Source: Blattabacterium cuenoti
GTDB lineage: Bacteria; Bacteroidota; Bacteroidia; Flavobacteriales; Blattabacteriaceae
Assembly (NCBI RefSeq): GCF_014251315.1
Contig: NZ_CP059185.1
Location: 19,017 to 83,016, forward strand
Length of the DNA: 64,000 nt
Direction: 5' to 3'
The first letter of the stretch is position 1. Every line of letters starts with the position of its first letter. The translations under genes and the position numbers were made by a program. The notes beneath the pieces were generated by a model that worked only from the letters and a program-made list of their open reading frames with translations, was not told where the DNA came from and ran no database searches. Shown one piece after another: positions 36,472 through 44,909 of this stretch.

Positions 36472-39216
36472 ATGAATGATAGATATTCTTTTCTAAATGC
36501 CATTCATTTCAAAGATATAGAATTTCTATATAATAAGTATAAAGAAAATCCTAATTCAATAGAACCAAGTTGGAGTGCTTTTTTTCATGGATTTGATTTT
36601 GGAAAAGAAACCAATGAATATGAAAACGTTATAAAATCAAAAGATGGTATTAATGATATCATACAAAAAGAATTTTTAGTATCTAATTTAATTTACGCTT
36701 ATAGAAAAAGAGGTCATTTTTTTACGAACACAAATCCTATTCGAAAAAGAAGAAAGCATTTTCCTTCTTTAGATTTGATCAATTTTGGATTATCTGAAAA
36801 AGAACTAGATACATATTTTGAAGCTGGAAAATTAATAGGTGTAGGAAAAACTTCATTAAAAAATATAATTAATTATCTAAAAAAGATTTATTGTGGATCT
36901 ATAGGAATAGAATATATGTATATTTCTAATCCTGAAAAAATTCAGTGGATTGAAAAATGGTTTCAAAAAGAAAAATTACAATTTTCTTCAGAAGAAAAAA
37001 AATTTTTTTTGAAAAAATTAAATGAAGCAGTTACATTTGAAAATTTTATTCATACCAAATTTGTAGGTCAAAAAAGATTTTCTATAGAAGGAAATGAGTC
37101 AACGTTACCTGCATTGGAAGAAATGGTTGAATATGCATCCAACAAATATCTAACTGAAGATTTTATAATTGGAATGTCACATAGAGGTAGGTTAAATATA
37201 CTTTCTAATTTTTTTAAAAAAAATTATTCTCAAATATTTAGTGAATTTCAAGGAAAAGAATATAAAGAAAAGACTTTTTCTGGTGATGTTAAATATCATT
37301 TAGGATTTTCTAAAATAAGAAAAACTCGTAAAGGTAGATATGTTGAAATGAATTTGGTTCCAAATCCTTCTCATTTAGAATCTGTAGATGCTATTGTAGA
37401 AGGAATTACGCGCGCTAAAATAGATATTGTTTATAATAAAAATAGTAATTCGGAAAAAATTATACCTATTTTGGTTCATGGAGATGCCGCCTTATCTGGT
37501 CAAGGAATTGTATATGAAGTACTTCAATTATCTCAATTAAAAGGATATAGAACTGGAGGAACAATTCATATCGTAATTAATAATCAAATAGGATTTACGA
37601 CGAATTATACTGAAGGTCGTTCCAGTATATATTGTACTGACATAGCTAAAGCTATTATGGCTCCAGTATTACATATTAATGCGGATGATGTAGAATCTGT
37701 TATTCGAGCTATTTATTTTGCTGTAGATTTTAGAATGCGTTATCATGAAGATATTTTCATAGATTTATTGGGATATAGAAAATATGGACACAATGAAGGA
37801 GATGAGCCTAGATTTACTCAACCTTCTTTATACAAAGCTATTTCTAAACATACTAATTCCTACAATTTGTACAGAAAAAAATTGGTGAAAGAAAAAATTA
37901 TTAATAATGAAGACGTAAAAAATATGGAGAAAGAATATGAAAATACTCTTAATATAAAATATCATGAAGCAAGTAATATTAAATGGAACGTATTAAATTC
38001 TTTTTTAGAAAAAGAATGGAAAGATTTTCCTATAGCGTCTAATCACGAAGATATTTTTAAAAAAGTGGATACACGATTTTCTATAGAAAATATTATAAAA
38101 ATATCCGATAAAATTTTCTCTCTTCCAAAAAAGAAAAAATTCTTTAAGAAAACGGAGTTCATTTTTCAAAAAAGATTGGAAATGATTAAAAAAGAGTTAG
38201 TAGATTGGAGTATGGCAGAATTACTATCTTATGGAACGCTTTTGTATGAAGGAATTCATATTCGTTTATCAGGAGAAGATGTAGCAAGAGGAACGTTTTC
38301 TCAACGTCATGCTGTTGTAAAAACAGAAGAAGAAGAAGAAATTATTCTTCTTAATCAAATTGAACCAAAACAAGGAAAAATACAAATATTTAATTCTCCT
38401 CTTTCAGAATATGGAGTTTTGGGGTTTGATTATGGATATGCCATGTATTCTCCTCATATTTTAACTTTATGGGAAGCTCAATTTGGAGACTTTGTGAATG
38501 GAGGACAAATTGTAATAGATCAATATATTTCTTCTGGAGAAGATAAATGGAAAATTAGAAATGGAATTGTATTATTGTTACCTCATGGATATGAAGGGCA
38601 AGGACCAGAACATTCTTCTGCTCGTATTGAACGTTATTTACAACTTTGTGCTAACAATAATTTATTTTTGGTTAATTGTACTACTCCAGCTAATTTTTAT
38701 CATCTTATTAGAAGACAAATGAAATTAAAATATCGAAAACCTCTTATAGTCTTTACCCCTAAGAGTTTGCTTAGAAATGCGAAATGTTTATCCACAATCA
38801 AAGATCTTTCTACAGGAATTTTTCAAGAAATATTGGATGATCCTCATGTAAAAGATATAAAAAAAATCAAAAAATTAATTTTTTGTTCTGGTAAGATATA
38901 TTATGAATTGCTAAACAAAAGAGAATCTATTCAAGATGAAAAAACCGCATTAATTCGTATAGAACAAATATATCCATTAAAAATAGAAAAAATCAAAGAA
39001 ATTATCAAAAAATATAAAAATAAAAAAGAAATTTTTTGGGTACAAGAAGAACCAGAAAATATGGGATTATGGAGTTTTATTTTAAAAAAAATAAGCAATG
39101 TTATTTCACTCAATTTAATATTAATAGCTCCATTTGAAAGCTCTAGTCCATCTACAGGATCTTATTCTCATTTTTTAAGAATTCAAAATCAAATATTAAA
39201 AAAAGCTTTTCTTTGA
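36472..39216 (+). CDS. sucA: 2-Oxoglutarate dehydrogenase E1 component
   Basis: A 914-residue thiamine-diphosphate enzyme that decarboxylates 2-oxoglutarate and reductively succinylates the E2 lipoyl group. The N-terminal E2-binding motif (FLYNKYKENPNSIEPSW), the ThDP-binding block HGDAALSGQGIVYEVLQ...INNQIGF, and GMSHRGRLNIL are present, as are the C-terminal transketolase-like stretches FSQRHAV and EGQGPEHSSARIERYLQL. Length is typical (about 920-935). sucB follows 38 bp downstream. Its cofactor is produced by the kinase at 10253. Confidence 0.97.
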   Translation: MNDRYSFLNAIHFKDIEFLYNKYKENPNSIEPSWSAFFHGFDFGKETNEYENVIKSKDGINDIIQKEFLVSNLIYAYRKRGHFFTNTNPIRKRRKHFPSLDLINFGLSEKELDTYFEAGKLIGVGKTSLKNIINYLKKIYCGSIGIEYMYISNPEKIQWIEKWFQKEKLQFSSEEKKFFLKKLNEAVTFENFIHTKFVGQKRFSIEGNESTLPALEEMVEYASNKYLTEDFIIGMSHRGRLNILSNFFKKNYSQIFSEFQGKEYKEKTFSGDVKYHLGFSKIRKTRKGRYVEMNLVPNPSHLESVDAIVEGITRAKIDIVYNKNSNSEKIIPILVHGDAALSGQGIVYEVLQLSQLKGYRTGGTIHIVINNQIGFTTNYTEGRSSIYCTDIAKAIMAPVLHINADDVESVIRAIYFAVDFRMRYHEDIFIDLLGYRKYGHNEGDEPRFTQPSLYKAISKHTNSYNLYRKKLVKEKIINNEDVKNMEKEYENTLNIKYHEASNIKWNVLNSFLEKEWKDFPIASNHEDIFKKVDTRFSIENIIKISDKIFSLPKKKKFFKKTEFIFQKRLEMIKKELVDWSMAELLSYGTLLYEGIHIRLSGEDVARGTFSQRHAVVKTEEEEEIILLNQIEPKQGKIQIFNSPLSEYGVLGFDYGYAMYSPHILTLWEAQFGDFVNGGQIVIDQYISSGEDKWKIRNGIVLLLPHGYEGQGPEHSSARIERYLQLCANNNLFLVNCTTPANFYHLIRRQMKLKYRKPLIVFTPKSLLRNAKCLSTIKDLSTGIFQEILDDPHVKDIKKIKKLIFCSGKIYYELLNKRESIQDEKTALIRIEQIYPLKIEKIKEIIKKYKNKKEIFWVQEEPENMGLWSFILKKISNVISLNLILIAPFESSSPSTGSYSHFLRIQNQILKKAFL

Positions 39217-39256
39217 AATTTAAATTATAATAAAATTTTTTTAAAATTTAAATTAT
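39216..39256 (+). repeat. 13-bp direct repeat flanking the sucB start
   Basis: AAATTTAAATTAT occurs at 39216-39228 and again at 39244-39256, the second copy running into the sucB ATG (39255). The 28-bp spacing resembles the 29-bp start-site duplication before the 7TM-HD gene. Because the motif is pure A/T, chance repetition is a real alternative. Confidence 0.5.
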
Positions 39257-40466
39257 GATAATAAAGGTAAAAGTCCCTTCTCCAGGAGAATCAATTACAG
39301 AGGTAGAAGTTTCCACATGGCTCGTAAAAAATGGAGATTATGTTAATAAAGGTCAAATAATAGCAGAAATAGATTCAGATAAAGCTACTTTAGAAATTTC
39401 TGCAGAAGAGAATGGAATAATCACCTTAATGGTAAAAAAAGGAGAAATAGTTAGAGTTGGAGATGTTTTATGTTTGATCGATTCTTCCAAAGAAAAGATA
39501 AAAACACATAAAGAAAAAATTGGTTATAAACATGAACAAGATGTTGAAAAAATGTCTCCTATAAATCTTAAAATACCTTCTCCAGCTGCAAAAAAAATTT
39601 TAAATGAAAAAAATATTTCTATAGAATCTATTCAAGGAACTGGAAAACATGGGAGAATTACAAAAAAAGATTGTATTGTTCATTTAGAAAAAATCCCTTT
39701 TATTTCTGATCGACCTGTTACAACAATGTATAGATCGAAAACAATAACTCCTCTTTCTTCTCTGAGAAGAAAACTTTCCGAAAGATTAGTCTATGTAAAA
39801 AATAAAACCGCTTCTCTCACCACATTTAATGAAGTAGACATGCTAGAAATTTTTCTTATTAGAAAAAAATATAAAGATATTTTTAAGAAAAAACATGGAG
39901 TCAATTTGGGTTTTATGTCTTTTTTCACTTTATCCTGTGTAAGGGCGCTAAAACTTTATCCAGATATCAATGCTATGATTAGTGAAGAAAAAGAAAAAAT
40001 TAATTTTGAATATTACGATATTAGTATTGCTATATCTGGCCCTAAAGGATTAATGGTTCCTGTAATTAGAAATGCTGAGCATTTATCATTTCGTGGAATA
40101 GAACAGGAGATATATAAATTATCAACACGCGTTCATAATGGAACAATTTCTATAGATGATATGACAGGAGGTACTTTCACTATTACTAATGGAGGAGTTT
40201 TTGGATCAATGTTATCAACACCAATTATAAACCCACCACAAAGTGCCATATTAGGAATGCATAAAATAGTGGAAAGACCTGTAGTCATTAATGGATCCAT
40301 TGAAATCCGTCCCATTATGTATTTAGCTTTATCTTATGATCATAGAATAATTGATGGAAGAGAATCTGTAGGATTTTTAGTATCTGTCAAAGAATCTATA
40401 GAAAACCCTATAAGATTCTTGATGGGAGGAAGCGAAGAAAATATTTACAAAAGATTAGAATTATAA
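39255..40466 (+). CDS. sucB: 2-Oxoglutarate dehydrogenase E2, dihydrolipoyl succinyltransferase
   Basis: A 403-residue protein with domains in the usual order. The lipoyl domain (1-75) has the lipoylated K43 in [11 protein letters not shown], the E3-binding domain is at about 108-145 ([13 protein letters not shown]...GRITKKD), and the catalytic domain has H363 and D367 in [26 protein letters not shown] is also canonical. It follows sucA and is very likely co-transcribed with it. Lipoamide dehydrogenase (E3) is not in the window. Confidence 0.97.
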   Translation: MIIKVKVPSPGESITEVEVSTWLVKNGDYVNKGQIIAEIDSDKATLEISAEENGIITLMVKKGEIVRVGDVLCLIDSSKEKIKTHKEKIGYKHEQDVEKMSPINLKIPSPAAKKILNEKNISIESIQGTGKHGRITKKDCIVHLEKIPFISDRPVTTMYRSKTITPLSSLRRKLSERLVYVKNKTASLTTFNEVDMLEIFLIRKKYKDIFKKKHGVNLGFMSFFTLSCVRALKLYPDINAMISEEKEKINFEYYDISIAISGPKGLMVPVIRNAEHLSFRGIEQEIYKLSTRVHNGTISIDDMTGGTFTITNGGVFGSMLSTPIINPPQSAILGMHKIVERPVVINGSIEIRPIMYLALSYDHRIIDGRESVGFLVSVKESIENPIRFLMGGSEENIYKRLEL

Positions 40467-40504
40467 AATTCTAGGTTTATTAAAATTATATAACATGAAA
40501 ATTC

Positions 40505-41635
40505 ATGAGAAAAATTTTTATTTTCCTTTTTTCTTTTATTATTTTATTAGGAGGATTAAAGAATCAGAAATCTAAATATAATAATAAAGAAAAATTAAAA
40601 ATTATAAAAGAAGATCAATCATATCCTATTAAACCTATTAATATTATTTTTATGATGCCTTTGTTTTTTAGTTCTTCAGAAATGAATCAGGAAAATAAAA
40701 AATTTAGTGATCATGCTTTATCTTTTTATCTTGGAGCTAAAACTGCTATAGACTTTATCTTTTTGTTTAAAAAACAAAAAATAAATATTAAAATTTTTGA
40801 TACTAAAAATGAAAAAAAGAGGATTATAAACTTTATACATTCATATGATTTATCTAAAACTCATGCTATTATAGGTCCTTTTTTTCGTTCTTCTTTAGAA
40901 GAAGTTGCTAAAAACAATAAAAAAATACCTATTATTTCTCCTTTTCTATCTTCTGACTATTTAAATTTTTATCCTAATATTGTTCAAGCTGAAGCAAAAG
41001 ATATTTATTTAATAGAACCTATTTTGGAAGAAATCAAAATTATTCATCAAAGAAAAAAAATAAAAACTTTATATTTGTTAGGAGAAGATACTTCTAAAAA
41101 AATCACAAATTTCGTAAAAAAAAAATTATTACAATGGAATCTTCATTTTCAAGTTTTTTATTTGGAAAAAAATTTTCCTCATGTTCCTACAAAAAAAATG
41201 CCTTTTTTTGCTGTTTTCTTAGGGGGGAATTCTCTTTTAGGAGAAAAATTCATTGAATTCATTAAAGAATTTCCTGATAAAAAAATTATTCCTTTTGGAA
41301 TAGGTTACAATAATATTTATTATAAAAATATTTCCTTATTGAGAGAATATAAATTTTTATTTACAACTAAATATCATTTCAATGAAAATGATGAAAATAA
41401 AAGAAAAATGTTCCTTTTTATAAAAAAAAAACTTGGAAATCGTTTAAACAAATACCAATTATTGGGATTTGATTTATCTTATGACATATCGTCCAGACTT
41501 CTTGAAAAGAAAAATTTATTTGAAATCATAGATAAAAAACCCTTTTCAGGATTGGTTAGCAAATATAAATATGAAAGAATTTCTGACAAAGGAGGGTATC
41601 TCAATAAAGGATTATGGATTATTCGTTTACATTAA
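40505..41635 (+). CDS. Periplasmic-binding-protein-like (type 1) protein without LysM
   Basis: 376 residues: an N-terminal hydrophobic export segment (about 3-17), a linker, then a type 1 periplasmic-binding fold from about residue 48 (INIIFMMPLFF), with HAIIGPFFRSSLEEVA and KIPIISPFLSSDYL resembling the ligand-binding core of amino-acid receptors. I associate this with the flavobacterial PBP1/LysM proteins (about 600 residues), but no LysM repeat is visible, so the wall-binding part appears lost. No transporter genes adjoin. Function is unknown. The stop overlaps the convergent gene by 4 bp. Confidence 0.55.
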   Translation: MRKIFIFLFSFIILLGGLKNQKSKYNNKEKLKIIKEDQSYPIKPINIIFMMPLFFSSSEMNQENKKFSDHALSFYLGAKTAIDFIFLFKKQKINIKIFDTKNEKKRIINFIHSYDLSKTHAIIGPFFRSSLEEVAKNNKKIPIISPFLSSDYLNFYPNIVQAEAKDIYLIEPILEEIKIIHQRKKIKTLYLLGEDTSKKITNFVKKKLLQWNLHFQVFYLEKNFPHVPTKKMPFFAVFLGGNSLLGEKFIEFIKEFPDKKIIPFGIGYNNIYYKNISLLREYKFLFTTKYHFNENDENKRKMFLFIKKKLGNRLNKYQLLGFDLSYDISSRLLEKKNLFEIIDKKPFSGLVSKYKYERISDKGGYLNKGLWIIRLH

Positions 41636-42192
41636 AATTTTTTTCTAATATAAGGATTAGGTCTATTTATATTTCCTATATTTATCTTTTTCATTTGCAT
41701 TTTTATAATTTGAATTTGATCATGTAATAAACCAGAAATATCCATTTTTTTTGCTTCTAACAGTAAAAATTCAGCTCTTTTTTTATCTCCTTTTGATAAG
41801 GATGCTATTGCTAAATTTAATTTAGCAATAGCTATGTTTTGCTTAAATTTTAGTCCTAAATCTAAAGCCTTCTGCATATAATTTTCTGATTGAAAAATAT
41901 TATTTTCTGAATACAAAATTCCATTTAAAAAATAATAATAAGCCATTTGATTTTGAGTTAATTGTAATTTAGGATTTTTAACGTATCCTAAATATTTTTT
42001 TAATCCTTTCATATCCTTTTTTCGTATTTTAAGAAAGGCTAATAATAAAAATTCATTTCTAAAAATGAAAAATATAGGAATTAAACTTAATAAAAGTAAA
42101 ATATATCCATATAAATAGTTTTTGTTAAAAAATAAGAAAATGGATCCCAAAAAAATAAACAGAAATAATACTATTTTTGAGTATTTACTCAT
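41632..42192 (-). CDS. Small membrane protein with TPR-like repeats
   Basis: 186 residues. Two hydrophobic helices (about 7-22 and 28-45) come first, followed by a cytoplasmic or periplasmic helical part. There, NGILYSENNIFQSENYMQKALDLG and LAIASLSKGDKKRAEFLLLEA have the spacing of two tetratricopeptide repeats. TPRs mediate protein contacts; the partner is unknown. I do not recognise a specific family. The start overlaps the end of the upstream esterase gene by 8 bp, so it belongs to that operon. Confidence 0.6.
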   Translation of the reverse strand: MSKYSKIVLFLFIFLGSIFLFFNKNYLYGYILLLLSLIPIFFIFRNEFLLLAFLKIRKKDMKGLKKYLGYVKNPKLQLTQNQMAYYYFLNGILYSENNIFQSENYMQKALDLGLKFKQNIAIAKLNLAIASLSKGDKKRAEFLLLEAKKMDISGLLHDQIQIIKMQMKKINIGNINRPNPYIRKKF

Positions 42193-42874
42193 GATTCAAA
42201 TTTTGATTAAAACCAGAATAAATATGTTTTTCTTTGATCCAATTGATAAGATCTTGATAATTTATATTATTTAAAGTATGTCCAGATTCATATTCTTTAT
42301 AAAATAAAGAAAGCATTTTTTTTTGTTTTAAAAATTTCAATCCTTTTTTTACCCAATTTATAGGAATTATAGTATCATATTTTCCATGAGATACAAAAAA
42401 TTCTAAATCGTTAAAAAAATTCATTTCTTTTGGTAAAAGACTATATTCCAAATATCCACTTAAAGCGATTACTTTTTTTATTTTTTCAGAATTTTTTAAT
42501 GCTATAGCATAGCTTAAAATAGCTCCTTGGCTAAAACCACATATCCATACTGGACTTTTTTTTAATTGATACTCTTTTATAGCTTCATGTATAAAAAATG
42601 ATATTTTTTCAATAGTTTTTTTAGCCTGTATTATATTAATGAATTTTTTTTCATGATTAAAATCTATGTCATACCAAGAATATTTCTCTTCTCCAAGAGA
42701 GTAAAGCCCTTGAATACTAATTATAAAAAAATTTTCTGGAAGATCTTTTTTAAAAGAAAAAAGATCTTTTTCATTACTCCCGTATCCATGAATCATTAAA
42801 AAAAGTGTATTTTCATTTCCACTTACAGATTTTTTTATGATATGTTTAATAGAAAGTTGATTTTTTAAAAGCAT
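42185..42874 (-). CDS. Alpha/beta-hydrolase, phospholipase/carboxylesterase type
   Basis: A 229-residue soluble hydrolase with a complete catalytic triad: S115 in CGFSQGA, D167 in SHGKYDTIIP and H199 in ESGHTLNN. The IHGYGSNEKDL loop supplies the oxyanion hole. The fold and motif order match the carboxylesterase/lysophospholipase (Abhydrolase_2) group. The substrate is not known. It sits 9 bp after the LolD-like gene and overlaps the TPR-like gene. Confidence 0.82.
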   Translation of the reverse strand: MLLKNQLSIKHIIKKSVSGNENTLFLMIHGYGSNEKDLFSFKKDLPENFFIISIQGLYSLGEEKYSWYDIDFNHEKKFINIIQAKKTIEKISFFIHEAIKEYQLKKSPVWICGFSQGAILSYAIALKNSEKIKKVIALSGYLEYSLLPKEMNFFNDLEFFVSHGKYDTIIPINWVKKGLKFLKQKKMLSLFYKEYESGHTLNNINYQDLINWIKEKHIYSGFNQNLNHE

Positions 42875-42883
42875 AAAATATTT

Positions 42884-43561
42884 TTATTTATCAATCTTGT
42901 ACACTATTCCATTTTCTATTTTTAATTTTTCATCAGCCATATTTGCTAATTGTAGATTATGAGTAACAATTAGAAAAGTTTGTTTTAATTGATGATTAAG
43001 TAAAGAAAAAAAATTATGTAGTTTTTCTGCATTTTTTTCGTCTAAATTACCAGAAGGTTCATCCGCAAAAATAATTTTGGGATCATTTATCAAAGCTCTC
43101 GCTACAGATAATCTTTGTTTTTGTCCTCCAGATAATTCTTCTATTCTTGAATTTTCGTATTTATATAGATTTAATTTTTTTAATAAATTTATAGCTTTTT
43201 TTTTCACACATCCTTTATTTTTTTTTTTTATAAAACCTGGTATACAAATATTTTCTAATACAGTAAATTCAGGAAGAAGTTTAGGGGTTTGAAATATAAA
43301 ACCTATTTTTTGATTTCTTAAAATAGAAAGCTCTTTGTCTGTAAGAGACAATATTTCTTTTTTATTGATTTTGAGAATCGTTTTTATTTCTTTCTTTATA
43401 GTCGGTTTTTCTAAAGTTCCTAAAATATGCAATAAAGTGCTTTTTCCTGCTCCGGATTCTCCCAAAATACATACCATACTGCCTTCTTTTACCATAATAT
43501 TTACTCCTTTTAAAATTTCATCTTTTCCAAAAGATTTGTAAATATTTTTAGCCTGAATCAT
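42884..43561 (-). CDS. LolD-like ABC transporter ATP-binding protein
   Basis: A 225-residue ATPase with Walker A GESGAGKS (34-41), the Q-loop FIFQTPKLLPEFTVLEN, the signature ELSGGQKQRLSVARAL, Walker B IIFADEPSGNLD and the switch IVTHN. These are typical of the LolD/MacB/FtsE cluster. LolD would power release of lipoproteins from the inner membrane, and ActE has a lipobox, so clients exist. The cognate LolC/E permease is not adjacent, so a MacB-type role is not excluded. It is the first gene of a three-gene minus-strand unit. Confidence 0.8.
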   Translation of the reverse strand: MIQAKNIYKSFGKDEILKGVNIMVKEGSMVCILGESGAGKSTLLHILGTLEKPTIKKEIKTILKINKKEILSLTDKELSILRNQKIGFIFQTPKLLPEFTVLENICIPGFIKKKNKGCVKKKAINLLKKLNLYKYENSRIEELSGGQKQRLSVARALINDPKIIFADEPSGNLDEKNAEKLHNFFSLLNHQLKQTFLIVTHNLQLANMADEKLKIENGIVYKIDK

Positions 43562-43647
43562 TTTTTCGTAAATTTATAATTCTTCTTTTTTTCTTGTTTT
43601 TATTATAGACTAAACTAAATTAATAAACTCAAAAAACGTTTCAAAAA

Positions 43648-43665
43648 TAAACTAATTTTAGTTTA
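43648..43665 (+). promoter_or_regulatory. Inverted repeat in the lolD/sucC divergent spacer
   Basis: TAAACTAA and TTAGTTTA form an 8-bp perfect inverted repeat around TT within the 129-bp spacer between the divergent LolD-like gene and sucC, 25 bases before the sucC ATG. It is positioned where an operator or overlapping promoters would be. Function is not shown, and AT richness raises the chance level. Confidence 0.3.
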
Positions 43666-43690
43666 AATTTACTTTTAAAATGATAATTCA

Positions 43691-44893
43691 ATGAATTTAT
43701 ATGAATATCAAGGTAGAGAAATATTGAAATCTTTCTCAATTCAAGTTCCTGATGGAATGTTGGCTTCTTCTCCTGAAGAGGCTGTAAAAATAGCTAGAAT
43801 TTTTTTTGAAAAAACTGAAAAGAAATCTTTAGTTATTAAAGCTCAAATTCATGCTGGAGGAAGAGGAAAGGCTGGAGGTATTCAAATAGCCAAAAATTTG
43901 GATGAAGTTTATGAAAAATCTAAAAATATTTTAGGAAAATTTTTAATAACTTCTCAAACTTCTAAAAAAGGAAAATTAGTTCGAAAAATTTTGTTATCTG
44001 AAGATGTTTATTTTTCAGAATCAAGTACTCCTGTAGAATATTATTTATCCATATTATTGAATCGTGATATAGAGAAAAATATAATTATTTATTCTAGAGA
44101 AGGAGGGGTCAGTATAGAAGATGTTTCAAAAAAAAATCCAAATAAAATATATACAGAAGTAATAGATCCGATATTGGGCCTTCAATCTTTTCAAACAAAA
44201 AAAATCGGTTTTAACTTAGGAATATACAATAATGAGTCTTTAAAAAGTTTTAGTATTTTCTTATTTTCTCTTTATAAAGCTTATATTACTTATGATGCTT
44301 TGTTATTAGAAATCAATCCTTTGATAAAAACATTTGATGAAAAAATTATACCAGTTGATGTAAAAATTATTTTGGATAATAATGCTTTATTTCGTCATAA
44401 AAAATATGATTTAATGCGTGATAGAGATGATATTAGTGTAATTGAAAAAGAAGCTATTGAAGCAAAATTAAATTTTTTAAAGTTGGAAGGAAATGTAGGA
44501 TGTATGGTTAATGGAGCTGGATTAGCAATGGCTACTATGGATATGATTAAATCTTGTGGTGGGGTTCCTGCTAATTTTCTAGATATAGGAGGTTCTGCTG
44601 ATAGAGAACGTGTAGAAAAAGCTTTTTATCTTATCTTAAGGGATAAGTCAGTAAAAACAATATTAATTAATATATTTGGAGGAATTGTACGTTGTGATAC
44701 AGTCGCAAAAGGAATTATAAATTCCTACTCAAAAATTAATCAAGATATTGAAGTTCCTGTAGTTGTTCGTTTACAAGGAACAAATGAAAAAGTAGCAAAA
44801 GAATTAATAAAAAAAAGTTTATTACCTATTTATTCTACTGACACTTTAAAAGAAGCAGCTGATAAAATTCAAGAAATCTTGCATATAAGATAA
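43691..44893 (+). CDS. sucC: Succinyl-CoA synthetase beta subunit
   Basis: A 400-residue subunit with the ATP-grasp N-terminus MNLYEYQGREILKSF, the nucleotide-binding loop QIHAGGRGKAGGI, EINPLIKT and the C-terminal CoA-ligase-like part with NIFGGIVRCDTVAKGI. With SucD it conserves the energy of succinyl-CoA produced by SucAB. sucD is not next to it; the following gene is dnaX, 16 bp away. Length is typical (about 390-400). Confidence 0.97.
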   Translation: MNLYEYQGREILKSFSIQVPDGMLASSPEEAVKIARIFFEKTEKKSLVIKAQIHAGGRGKAGGIQIAKNLDEVYEKSKNILGKFLITSQTSKKGKLVRKILLSEDVYFSESSTPVEYYLSILLNRDIEKNIIIYSREGGVSIEDVSKKNPNKIYTEVIDPILGLQSFQTKKIGFNLGIYNNESLKSFSIFLFSLYKAYITYDALLLEINPLIKTFDEKIIPVDVKIILDNNALFRHKKYDLMRDRDDISVIEKEAIEAKLNFLKLEGNVGCMVNGAGLAMATMDMIKSCGGVPANFLDIGGSADRERVEKAFYLILRDKSVKTILINIFGGIVRCDTVAKGIINSYSKINQDIEVPVVVRLQGTNEKVAKELIKKSLLPIYSTDTLKEAADKIQEILHIR

Positions 44894-44909
44894 AGTTTAT
44901 TTTTTATTT

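Noticed and set aside
43691-44893. sucC without neighbouring sucD as an anomaly
   Set aside because: Separated sucC and sucD are, as far as I recall, usual in flavobacteria, so this is not specific to the window.
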